A stretch of DNA of 64,000 bases from Spirosoma luteum DSM 19990 (GTDB lineage Bacteria; Bacteroidota; Bacteroidia; Cytophagales; Spirosomataceae): positions 124,121 through 188,120 of the forward strand of contig NZ_KB893312.1 in the NCBI RefSeq assembly GCF_000374065.1, in the 5' to 3' direction. This document shows, piece after piece, positions 17,136 through 25,214 of the stretch (position 1 is its first letter; each line of letters opens with the position of its first letter). The position numbers were made by a program, and so were the translations under genes. The notes under the pieces were generated by a model, which saw only the letters and a program-made list of their open reading frames with translations, made no database searches and had not been told where the DNA came from.

Positions 17136-18024
17136 TATTCAGTTTGGTGACAGTATACACGAAATTAGTTTTTCAAACTACGATATTGCATTCGTCGGCG
17201 AACCTATTGATGATAGAGGTAACGCAGCAATAAACTACATAAATACCAATGTTGCTTCAGTCATATTTCTCAACTACGTTCCTGGAGAATTTGAAATACA
17301 GATTAACGATAACCAAGTTCCAGTGGACGACCTCGAAAACAACTTGCCGCAGTTGAACGATAGTAATGTTTTAATTGATGCTACAACTATTGGTTTCGTT
17401 GAACTACTTCTTTTGCTTCAACTTTTATTTGATATAAATAACCACAATTTTTCAATCTTGTACATTGAGCCTGCTTCATACAGTAAACGACAACGTAACA
17501 GTCTGTTACATTTCAGAGATTTTGATTTATCAATACAAACTAAAGGATACGAAGCAGTACCCGGTCACGCACTAACTATCGACAACGAGGTTCACCAAAA
17601 GGTTGTATTTTTATGTGGTTTCGAAGCAGAAAGGATGGACCGTGTGATCGAGGATTCCGAAATAATAAGTAAACGTTGTAAGTGTATTTTTGGGCTTCCT
17701 GCGTTTAAACCCGGGTGGGAAATGGATTCATTCGCCAATAACATTCATATAATGAAGGCAAAAGATATGATGAGGGACATAGACTTTTGTGGTGCAACCA
17801 ATCCTATGGCGGTTTTCGATAAACTCAGTACGACCTACCAAGGGCTAGATGAAGACGACCAACTGTTTGTTGTACCATTAGCCACAAAACCAATGAGCAT
17901 AGGGGCATGTTTATTTCTTGCTAGTAAACCTAAGAATAAAGTTGCAGTTCTATATGACCATCCTCAAAAGAAAACAGGAAGAGGCATAGATGTTGGTAAA
18001 TGGCATTTGTACAATATCACCTAA
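17125..18024 (+). CDS. cassette protein of unknown family
   Basis: 299 residues from the ATG at 17125; the frame opens earlier, inside the ATPase gene, but this start gives MKINIQFGDS and a short overlap. No family is recognised. It reads as an alternating alpha/beta protein with strands at about 18-25, 44-50, 109-115, 159-165 and 270-278, and a very hydrophobic helix at 88-103. Distinct local motifs are ILYIEPASYS (111-120), VVFLCGFEAERMDR (160-173), LPAFKPGWEMDSF (191-203) and KVAVLYDHPQKKTGRG (272-287). The central part suggests a Rossmann-like nucleotide- or substrate-binding domain, but there is no glycine-rich loop. Its fixed place between the ATPase and methyltransferase genes suggests it is a needed part of the system. 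Confidence 0.75.
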   Translation: MKINIQFGDSIHEISFSNYDIAFVGEPIDDRGNAAINYINTNVASVIFLNYVPGEFEIQINDNQVPVDDLENNLPQLNDSNVLIDATTIGFVELLLLLQLLFDINNHNFSILYIEPASYSKRQRNSLLHFRDFDLSIQTKGYEAVPGHALTIDNEVHQKVVFLCGFEAERMDRVIEDSEIISKRCKCIFGLPAFKPGWEMDSFANNIHIMKAKDMMRDIDFCGATNPMAVFDKLSTTYQGLDEDDQLFVVPLATKPMSIGACLFLASKPKNKVAVLYDHPQKKTGRGIDVGKWHLYNIT

Positions 18025-18033
18025 TTCCGTCAA

Positions 18034-19194
18034 ATGGAAGTTCTTGACAGACATTATACTGAAATAGTCTTTTCAGAATTACTTATAAATTCGATAAGTT
18101 ATCACCAACCGAAATCTATTGTAGATTTAGGTATAGGCAATGGTTCGTTAACTGTTGCTGCTTATAACAAATGGAATGATGCCTCGTTTTGGGGTTGTGA
18201 TATAGATCTCGAAAGAATAGAAACAACAAGGACAAATCTTCCTTTTGCTCAAATTTCTAAGATTGATGGTTTAGACGTGAATAGTCCTTTTCCTCTAAAG
18301 GTTGGAACAATCGACATCGCGATTTGCAACCCTCCATATTATAGAGTTGCTGAAAAGGAAAAGTATATTAAACTTTTTGAATCTGTTAGCTTACCCCATG
18401 TGGATTCTTTACCATTTGTAACGGCTGATTTAATATTTCTAGCAAACAATCTTTTATTACTCAAACAGGGAGGTCAATTAGGAATTATAATACCTGACGG
18501 CTTAGTTACTAGTCAAGTATTTGAACCCGTTAGACAAGCATTACTCAATAAATACACTATAAAGTCTATTATTGAGTTACCATCTAATATATTTAAAAAA
18601 ACAGAAGCAAAGACACATATACTTATCATAGAGAAAAGAACTAAAATTAATTCTTATGAAGTCGAATTACTTTGTGCAGATAAACAAGGCATATGTAGTC
18701 ATAAAGTTTTAGTTCAGTCTGCAATGTTATATGAAAGGATGGACTATACATACACAAATTGGATGGTTAACGATAGAATTCCCACCAACAAAAACCTAAG
18801 GGATATTAACGCTACAATCATAAGAAGTAACAGAACTACAAAAGAATTAAACGAGAGAAATATAGAATTTCTTCATTCGACTAGTTATAATGAAGGTGAA
18901 ATTTTGAGAATAAATAGTTCTTTTGATGAAGATAACCGGCTAATTTATGCAGTAGATGGCGATATTATAGTAACTCGTGTTGGTAAAAGGTGTATTGGTA
19001 AAGTATGTTTAATAGAAAAAGGTAGAATTCCTATAAGTGATTGTCTATTCATTATAAGAGTATCAAAAGAGTACAAAAACTTGGTCTTTAGTGCATTAAT
19101 TTCTAGCTCTGGAAAGAAATGGTTTGAAATAGTGGGGCATGGGGTATGCTCAAAAGTTATTTCTAGAGAAAATCTCTACTCTTTTAACTTTTAG
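18034..19194 (+). CDS. N6-adenine DNA methyltransferase with target-recognition tail
   Basis: 386 residues. SAM-binding motif I is VDLGIGNGSL (30-39), motif II-like CDID follows (55-58) and the catalytic NPPY is at 99-102, the order of gamma-type adenine methyltransferases. A methyltransferase C-lobe runs to about 210. The end (about 285-386) reads like a type I specificity subunit half: GDIIVTRVGKRCIGKV, then an ISRENLYSF closing motif as in TRDs. This is thus a compact M-S fusion that could choose its own DNA site. No restriction nuclease is seen in the cassette. It starts 9 bases after the third gene. Likely role is to mark host DNA as self. Confidence 0.87.
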   Translation: MEVLDRHYTEIVFSELLINSISYHQPKSIVDLGIGNGSLTVAAYNKWNDASFWGCDIDLERIETTRTNLPFAQISKIDGLDVNSPFPLKVGTIDIAICNPPYYRVAEKEKYIKLFESVSLPHVDSLPFVTADLIFLANNLLLLKQGGQLGIIIPDGLVTSQVFEPVRQALLNKYTIKSIIELPSNIFKKTEAKTHILIIEKRTKINSYEVELLCADKQGICSHKVLVQSAMLYERMDYTYTNWMVNDRIPTNKNLRDINATIIRSNRTTKELNERNIEFLHSTSYNEGEILRINSSFDEDNRLIYAVDGDIIVTRVGKRCIGKVCLIEKGRIPISDCLFIIRVSKEYKNLVFSALISSSGKKWFEIVGHGVCSKVISRENLYSFNF

Positions 19195-19203
19195 TTGCCC
19201 ACT

Positions 19204-19258
19204 ATGCCTCATATAGACTTTTATGATAAATGGTCGGATACTCTGAATATTACTAATT
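19204..19258 (+). pseudogene. truncated start of a fifth cassette gene
   Basis: Nine bases after the methyltransferase stop, an ATG opens a frame that reads MPHIDFYDKWSDTLNITNS in AT-rich DNA. At about 19258 it runs into the 3' end of the convergent DEAD-box gene, where the frame continues only as antisense of that gene before a TGA. The spacing fits the cassette's gene order, so this looks like the 5' remnant of a gene cut by the right-hand junction. It is short, and chance cannot be excluded. Confidence 0.4.
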
Positions 19259-20590
19259 CTACCTCGCTACCTCAATCTTATACTTCTTTCCCTTCATTTT
19301 TTCGTCTTTTACACGCTCCAGTAACGCGTCTACTTTGGCTGTTTTTACGGCGGCAAAGGAGATGAAGTCCTGCACCTCAATGCGGCCTAGGTCACCTTTG
19401 TCGAGGCCACCTTTCTGCGAGAAAAAACCAACGATATCCACTTTGTTAAGTTTGTTCTTTTTGCCGCCACTCACGTAGAGCGTCACAAAGTCGGGGGGGG
19501 CGGGTAACGTGGGTTTGGGTTGGGAATCGGTAGGCAGGTCGATGGTTTCGAGGGAGTCGTCCAGGTAAGCCGGGCGCGGTTCATTCCGATGCAGAATAAC
19601 GTAGGCCGTGCCCGATGCCATCATGCGGGCCGTGCGGCCATTCCGATGCACAAACTCATGCGCCTGTAGGGGCAGGTGGTAATGAATGACATTTTTCATC
19701 TCCGGAATGTCCAGCCCACGGGCTGCCAGATCAGTAGTGACCAGGTCGTTGACGCTGCCATTCCGGAACCGGATGAGTGCCCGTTCGCGGTCGGCCTGTT
19801 CCATGCCGCCGTGGTAAAACGTGGTGTATAGCCCATCCTCATTGAGCAGGGCACTGGTTCGTTCGGCGGCTTCCCGGTGGTTGCAGAACACCAGGGCGGC
19901 TTCGGGGCCCAGCGAGCAAAGCAACTGAAACAACGTGTCAATCTTGTCCTTCGCTTCGGAGTACACCACCTTCACCGTCAGCCGGGGTGTTTCATCTTCG
20001 GGCATAAACGACAGTGTAGTGGGCGACTGGAGCCGGATAAAGGCTGGGATGGGAATACCCGCCGTAGCCGAAACCAGCACCCGCTTCCTGAGGTTGCGCA
20101 GCCCCCGGACAATGAAGGCCATCTCATCCTGAAACCCCAGTTCCAGCGCCTTATCGAACTCGTCCAGCACCAGCGTTTTAATGCCATCCAGGGAAAAGGT
20201 TCGCCGGGTAAGGTGGTCCCGGATGCGGCCGGGCGTACCAATCAACAGGGCGGGCGGATTGCTGAGGTTGTTGATTTCGGTTTCCATCGGGTGCCCCCCG
20301 TAGCACACGTTCACTTTGAAACCCGTCGCCATTTTTTTCCACACCTGCTCAATCTGCATGGCCAGTTCGCGGGTGGGTGCCAGCACAAGGCATTGCACGG
20401 AATTGCTGTCGGCATCGAGCAGACCCAGGATGGGTAGCAGAAAGCCAAGGGTTTTGCCGGAGCCGGTGGGCGCAATAAGAAACGTGTCATTGTCCTGACC
20501 GATGGCGTCGCGGGCGGCTTCCTGCATCGGATTCAGGGCCGTAATGCCCAGACTTTCCAGTATCTGAGCCTGTTGCTGTGGGGTTATCAT
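19259..20590 (-). CDS. DbpA-like DEAD-box RNA helicase
   Basis: 443 residues. Helicase motifs in order: Q-motif region (PMQEAA), Walker A APTGSGKT (40-47), PTREL (72-76), TPGR (119-122), DEFD in place of DEAD (143-146), SAT (174-176) and HRNGRTAR in motif VI. The last 75 residues, starting at VTLYVSGGKKNK, match the DbpA RNA-binding domain, which guides the enzyme to 23S rRNA hairpin 92 in ribosome assembly. The DEFD variant keeps both acidic residues needed for ATP hydrolysis. Its stop is the right border of the AT-rich cassette, with no terminator between the convergent genes. Confidence 0.9.
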   Translation of the reverse strand: MITPQQQAQILESLGITALNPMQEAARDAIGQDNDTFLIAPTGSGKTLGFLLPILGLLDADSNSVQCLVLAPTRELAMQIEQVWKKMATGFKVNVCYGGHPMETEINNLSNPPALLIGTPGRIRDHLTRRTFSLDGIKTLVLDEFDKALELGFQDEMAFIVRGLRNLRKRVLVSATAGIPIPAFIRLQSPTTLSFMPEDETPRLTVKVVYSEAKDKIDTLFQLLCSLGPEAALVFCNHREAAERTSALLNEDGLYTTFYHGGMEQADRERALIRFRNGSVNDLVTTDLAARGLDIPEMKNVIHYHLPLQAHEFVHRNGRTARMMASGTAYVILHRNEPRPAYLDDSLETIDLPTDSQPKPTLPAPPDFVTLYVSGGKKNKLNKVDIVGFFSQKGGLDKGDLGRIEVQDFISFAAVKTAKVDALLERVKDEKMKGKKYKIEVAR

Positions 20591-20736
20591 GCCCTAAAAG
20601 TAAGGGAAAACGCCGGGTTAAGGCGGTTCCTGACCCGGCTATCACTGGTTTCCCGCCATTTAACGCGGTACCCATCCAATAGCGGTTCTATTAGATACCG
20701 GGCCAACCGCGCTTTTAGCCCTAAAATGCCCGGACA

Positions 20737-22455
20737 ATGGATCGAAGAAATTTTGTGCGCGCCAGTGCCGTTGCGCTCTGTGCGGTGCCAACGCTACCCG
20801 CAGTGGCTTTTTCGCCGGTTGTTCCCCTGCCCGTAAAACCCGACTGGCTGCGTGACCTTATTCACCTGAACGACCAGCAGCTGACGTCGATACAGGCGTA
20901 TCGGGTGCGCGAAGCCGGGCCGTTTCTGGGTGCCGTAACCGATGGGGACGGCATCCCCAATCCGCAGTCGACGGCCGATTTCATTCGTCGGGCTTCCTGT
21001 GCTATTTCCTGCCTGGAGTCGCCGTTTTACCAGTCGGCTGACTTACTACAGCAAATCGACCTGGCACTGGGCTACCTGCTGACGGCGCAGCATACCGATG
21101 GAACACTCGATTTGCCCGCTACCAATTTTCATTCGACGCCCGATACGGGTTTTATCGTGAAGCGGCTGGTACCCGCTTATACCTTACTGGAGCAGTCGGG
21201 TACACCCAAGCGGGAGGCCGTGCTGGTCACATTCAACACGTTTCTGCTTCGGGCGGGGGAGGCCCTGACGGTGGGCGGTATCCATACCCCTAATCACCGC
21301 TGGGTGGTGTCGGCAGCGCTAACCAAACTAAACGAGCGCTGGCCGGATGCCCGGTACGTGAACCGGATAAACCAGTGGCTGGCCGAACACATCGACATGG
21401 ACAGCGACGGGCAATACAACGAGCGCAGTACGTTAATATACTCACCCCTGACCAATAGGCTGCTGATTACAATAGCCAAAGGACTGAAAAAGCCGGAACT
21501 GCTGGGTTACGTTCGCCGGAATCTGGCCATGACCATGTATTATGTTCATGCAAACGGAGAGGTGGTTTCGGAGGCTTCCGGTCGGCAGGATAAAGCGCAG
21601 GTGGGTACGCTGGAAGGGTATTATTTGCCCTACCGATACATGGCGATTCACGACAACGACGGCGAGATGGCGGCCATGTGCCGACTGATTGAAAAAACGG
21701 CCATGCCTAAAACCGTTTATCTGCTCGATTACCTGCTGGAAGACACCACCCTGTGGCAGGAATTACCAACTATGAAGCTGTTACCCACCAGTTACGTAAA
21801 AATCTATCCCCACTCGGGGCTGGTGCGCATTCGTCGCGGTAGATGGGATAGTACCATTTTGTCGGCTAACCCCGTCTGGCTAACCTTTCATAAGGGCGAT
21901 GCCGTGTTGCAGGGAATCCGGGTGGCTAGTTCGTTTTTTGGCAAGGGGCAGTTTCAGACCGAAAAGATCGAACAGCAGGGAGATAGCTGGGTGCTCACGC
22001 AGGCACTGGACGGACCGTACTATCAGCCTTACCCGCCCGACCAGATTCCGCCCGATGGGGACTGGGAAAAGATGCCGCGAACCAACCGGGCCCAGAGCGA
22101 AGTGCAAAAACTCCAGACAACGGTAACCATCAGCGAACAGGCCAATGGGGTACAGGCCCGCATTACAATCGCCGGAACCGACGGAGTGCCCGTTGACCTC
22201 GAGTTGATTTTTCGTCCGGGCGGCACGTTCGCGGGGGTCACCGCTCACCCGACGCGGGCTAATGCGTACCTGCTGACAGGTTCCGGCTCGTACACCGTCA
22301 AAAAGGATACTATCACATTTGGGTCAGAGCAGGCGGGTCCCGAACCGGCAACCCACAGAAATGTTCAGCTACGGGGTGCGCTGCCCGCTATGGATGCCCC
22401 CAGCGTTTACGTGACCGGTTTCACCCCTTTCGACCGCACAATCAGCCTGACATAG
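20737..22455 (+). CDS. Tat-exported protein of unknown function
   Basis: 572 residues. The N-terminus MDRRNFVRASAVALCAVP is a twin-arginine signal (RRNFVR) with a hydrophobic core and a likely cleavage near residue 24. The mature protein has a helical first half (repeated LLEQ/LNQ/LLT segments with aromatic residues, AQHTDGTLDLPATNF) and a beta-rich second half from about 360. That order resembles exported polysaccharide lyase or hydrolase relatives of the alpha/alpha-toroid type, but no catalytic motif is certain. Folding before export suggests a cofactor or early-folding enzyme. It stands alone between two minus/plus helicase genes. Confidence 0.8.
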   Translation: MDRRNFVRASAVALCAVPTLPAVAFSPVVPLPVKPDWLRDLIHLNDQQLTSIQAYRVREAGPFLGAVTDGDGIPNPQSTADFIRRASCAISCLESPFYQSADLLQQIDLALGYLLTAQHTDGTLDLPATNFHSTPDTGFIVKRLVPAYTLLEQSGTPKREAVLVTFNTFLLRAGEALTVGGIHTPNHRWVVSAALTKLNERWPDARYVNRINQWLAEHIDMDSDGQYNERSTLIYSPLTNRLLITIAKGLKKPELLGYVRRNLAMTMYYVHANGEVVSEASGRQDKAQVGTLEGYYLPYRYMAIHDNDGEMAAMCRLIEKTAMPKTVYLLDYLLEDTTLWQELPTMKLLPTSYVKIYPHSGLVRIRRGRWDSTILSANPVWLTFHKGDAVLQGIRVASSFFGKGQFQTEKIEQQGDSWVLTQALDGPYYQPYPPDQIPPDGDWEKMPRTNRAQSEVQKLQTTVTISEQANGVQARITIAGTDGVPVDLELIFRPGGTFAGVTAHPTRANAYLLTGSGSYTVKKDTITFGSEQAGPEPATHRNVQLRGALPAMDAPSVYVTGFTPFDRTISLT

Positions 22456-22488
22456 CGGAGGTTATAACGGTAGCTCACTGATTAGCCG

Positions 22489-22496
22489 TACCTTTG
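22489..22496 (+). promoter_or_regulatory. putative -7 box (TAccTTTG) of the helicase pair
   Basis: TACCTTTG fits TAnnTTTG and would place the transcript start near 22503, about 19 bases before the helicase ATG. No clear -33 TTG is at the expected place. Confidence 0.35.
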
Positions 22497-22521
22497 CGGG
22501 CTGGTAGACGACAGCCTGATT

Positions 22522-23850
22522 ATGACATTTGACGAATTAAATTTAAACAAACCCCTGCTGAATGCCCTGAATGATATGGGCTATACAACACCCACCCACA
22601 TCCAGCAACACGTTTTTTCGGTGGTGATGTCGGGTCGGGATGTGTGCGGACTGGCCCAGACGGGTACGGGGAAAACGCTGGCCTATTTGCTGCCCTGCCT
22701 GCGCCAGTTAACATTTTCCAGGGAGAAATTACCCCAGCTGCTCATCATTGTTCCCACGCGGGAACTGGTGGTACAGGTACTGGAAACGGTAAATCAGCTG
22801 ACAACATACCTGAACCTGACGGCGGTGGGGGTGTACGGTGGCGTCAACATGAAGCCGCAGGTAGCCCAGGTGTTGCAGGGCATGGATATACTGGTGGCCA
22901 CGCCCGGTCGGCTGGTCGATTTACTGACGAGTGGCGTGCTGAAGGCGAAAGCGGTTAAAAAACTGGTAATCGACGAAGTAGACGAAATGCTGAATCTGGG
23001 CTTTCGTACGCAGCTGAAAATTATTCTGGACCTCCTGCCCCCCAAACGGCAAAACCTGCTGTTCTCCGCTACCCTGACCACCGATGTGGAAAAACTGATC
23101 GAAACGTTTTTCAACAGCCCCATTCGGGTGGAAGCGGCCCCGGTGGGAACACCCCTGGAAAACATTGCCCAGACGGCCTATCAGGTGCCCAACTTCCATA
23201 CGAAAGTCAATCTGTTGGAACGGCTGCTCCGTAAGGATGCCGCGATGAACAAAGTACTGGTTTTTGTGGCCACCAAACAGTTGGCCGATCAGTTGCACGA
23301 ACAACTGGATGATGATTTTTCGGAGCAGACAGGTATCATCCACTCCAACAAGGCGCAGAATCTCCGCTTTGAGGCTGTTGACCGGTTTAAGTCGGGCGTG
23401 TACCGCGTGCTGATTGCTACGGATATTATTGCCCGTGGGCTGGACATAGCCGAAGTATCGCACGTTATCAATTTCGATTTGCCCGAAGTGCCGGAGAACT
23501 ACATTCACCGGATTGGCCGGACGGGCCGGGCCGAAGTGGATGGGGTTGCCATTGCCTTCATTACCCCCCGGGACGAAGAGAAACTGGCGGCTATCGAAAC
23601 CCTGATGAACTACCCGATTCCGGTGCTGCCCCTACCGGAACATCTGGCCATATCCGACGTGCTCACGGAGGAGGAGAAGCCGAACGTGTACATGAAAATA
23701 CCGGATATCAAAACCCCCAAACGGGAGGATGTCGGTCCGGCTTTTCACGAAAAACTCGATAAAAACAAGAAAGTAAACGTCCGGCGCGATCACGCAGCCG
23801 AAAAAATGTTGAAATATGGACGACCCATCAAGCGGAGCGGAAAAAAATAA
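22522..23850 (+). CDS. DEAD-box RNA helicase (first of a pair)
   Basis: 442 residues. AQTGTGKT (45-52), PTREL (78-82), ATPGR (126-130), DEVD (151-154) in place of DEAD, SAT, the ATDIIARGLDI motif V and HRIGRTGR motif VI are all present. The C-terminal tail after about 380 is rich in Lys, Arg and Glu (KKVNVRRDH, KRSGKK) and would give general RNA binding. It is probably an ATP-dependent RNA unwinding or ribosome-assembly factor. The next helicase gene begins inside its last 35 bases. Confidence 0.9.
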   Translation: MTFDELNLNKPLLNALNDMGYTTPTHIQQHVFSVVMSGRDVCGLAQTGTGKTLAYLLPCLRQLTFSREKLPQLLIIVPTRELVVQVLETVNQLTTYLNLTAVGVYGGVNMKPQVAQVLQGMDILVATPGRLVDLLTSGVLKAKAVKKLVIDEVDEMLNLGFRTQLKIILDLLPPKRQNLLFSATLTTDVEKLIETFFNSPIRVEAAPVGTPLENIAQTAYQVPNFHTKVNLLERLLRKDAAMNKVLVFVATKQLADQLHEQLDDDFSEQTGIIHSNKAQNLRFEAVDRFKSGVYRVLIATDIIARGLDIAEVSHVINFDLPEVPENYIHRIGRTGRAEVDGVAIAFITPRDEEKLAAIETLMNYPIPVLPLPEHLAISDVLTEEEKPNVYMKIPDIKTPKREDVGPAFHEKLDKNKKVNVRRDHAAEKMLKYGRPIKRSGKK

Positions 23851-24997
23851 ACAGTCTTTCAAGGCACTTGGCCTATCGGAACCCCTGCTAAAAGCCGTAG
23901 CGGAGCAGGAGTATGCCCGCCCATATCCTATTCAGTGGGATGCCATTCCGTCCATTCTGCGCGGTAAGGATATATTGGGTATCGCCAAAACCGGTTCGGG
24001 CAAAACGGCCGCGTTCGTACTGCCGATCCTGGAACTGTTTCACCGGACGAAAGAAGCGACAGGGGCCAGCCCCAGTGTGCTGGTACTGGTGCCCACCCGC
24101 GAACTGGCCGCGCAGGTAGCCGGGGTATTTCAGGAATTGAGCATACATCTGTTCCCGAAGGTAAAAACTGTAGCGGTGTTTGGAGGGGTAGCCATCAACC
24201 CCCAGATGATTGCCGTACACGGGGCCGACATTATCGTGGCCACCCCCGGCCGACTGCTGGATTTACTGTCGCAGCGGGCGTTACGCCTGTCGGGCGTGGA
24301 GATTCTGGTGCTCGATGAGGCCGATAAAATGCTTGAACTGGGTTTCGATGAGGAGATGAGCCAGCTGTTTGACCGACTCCCCAAAAAGCGGCAGACGATT
24401 CTTTTCTCCGCCACCCTAGGCGACTCCATTCAGGACATCAACGAGAAGTGGCTTCGGTTGCCGGTTCGCGTAGAAGCCATCGAGGAAGAAGCCCCCAACC
24501 TCGAACTAATCAGCCAGCTAGCCTACAAAACCAGTCTGGAGCGGAAGGGGCCACTGCTGCGCTACCTGATAAAAACCGGCAACATGACGCAGGTGCTGGT
24601 GTTTGTGTCCTCTACCCGAACGGCGGACAACCTGGTCGTTAAGCTCAACAAGAATGGGATTCAGGCGGCTGCTATCCACGGTCAGAAGGGGCAGAGCATC
24701 CGGACGGAGGTACTCCGTGACTTTAAAGCGGGTAAGCTGACCGTGATGATTGCCACTGATCTGCTGTCGCGGGGTATCGACATTCCGTTGCTACCCTACG
24801 TCGTTAACTTCGAGTTGCCCCGCTCGCCTAAAGATTACGTTCACCGGATTGGCCGAACCGGCCGGGCCGAAGCAGCAGGGAAAGCAATCTCGCTCATTAC
24901 CCCGGATGATGATCATCATTTTTATATCATCCAGAAAAAGATGGGCAAACGGGTGGAGCAGATTGACGCGGCTGACTTCGATTTGCAGGGGTACTGA
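23816..24997 (+). CDS. DEAD-box RNA helicase (second of a pair)
   Basis: 393 residues with AKTGSGKT (57-64), PTREL (93-97), ATPGR (142-146), canonical DEAD (167-170), SAT, motif V ATDLLSRGIDI and motif VI HRIGRTGR. It has almost no C-terminal tail, so it is a bare helicase core. The ATG at 23816 lies 35 bases before the end of the previous gene, in another frame, and there is no other ATG before the conserved core, so translation is probably coupled. The two neighbours are similar but not near-identical, suggesting an old duplication. Confidence 0.9.
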   Translation: MDDPSSGAEKNKQSFKALGLSEPLLKAVAEQEYARPYPIQWDAIPSILRGKDILGIAKTGSGKTAAFVLPILELFHRTKEATGASPSVLVLVPTRELAAQVAGVFQELSIHLFPKVKTVAVFGGVAINPQMIAVHGADIIVATPGRLLDLLSQRALRLSGVEILVLDEADKMLELGFDEEMSQLFDRLPKKRQTILFSATLGDSIQDINEKWLRLPVRVEAIEEEAPNLELISQLAYKTSLERKGPLLRYLIKTGNMTQVLVFVSSTRTADNLVVKLNKNGIQAAAIHGQKGQSIRTEVLRDFKAGKLTVMIATDLLSRGIDIPLLPYVVNFELPRSPKDYVHRIGRTGRAEAAGKAISLITPDDDHHFYIIQKKMGKRVEQIDAADFDLQGY

Positions 24998-25214
24998 TTT
25001 GAGGCTTCCGTGGCTCCAGAGTGCCTTAGTGACCAATTTTATCCCTGTCGTCTACATACAGTCATCTGCCATCTTTCTGTTTCCTGACAAGTTGATACGT
25101 GTCAGTCCGGTTAAACCATCCGTTGCAGAAACAATCTTATGCAAAACAATGGCCGTACCGATCAGGTTAATTGGGATTTGAAAGCCATTGTTCTCACGTA
25201 AACTAAGAAACGCT

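Larger units (their letters stand above)
14141..19258. mobile_element. AT-rich genomic island / candidate defence cassette next to tRNA-Asn
   Basis: The DNA from just after the tRNA terminator to the end of the DEAD-box gene is visibly AT-rich (about a third G+C by eye; a sampled 60-base line near 15361 has 16 G+C), while both flanks are near half. It holds four same-strand genes with overlaps or a 9-base gap, plus a broken frame at the right edge. tRNA genes are common insertion points. No integrase, transposase or copy of the tRNA 3' end at the right edge was found, so the element is either immobile now or was trimmed. The exact left and right ends are estimates. Confidence 0.65.

Noticed and set aside
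14141-19258. Retron or phage origin for the AT-rich cassette
   Set aside because: No reverse transcriptase, integrase, capsid or other phage gene was seen.
19195-19300. attR copy of the tRNA-Asn 3' end at the right edge
   Set aside because: No match to the last 15-20 bases of the tRNA was found by reading the region.
22921-23508. 195-codon minus-strand frame opposite the helicase
   Set aside because: Shadow of conserved helicase motifs; no own domain.
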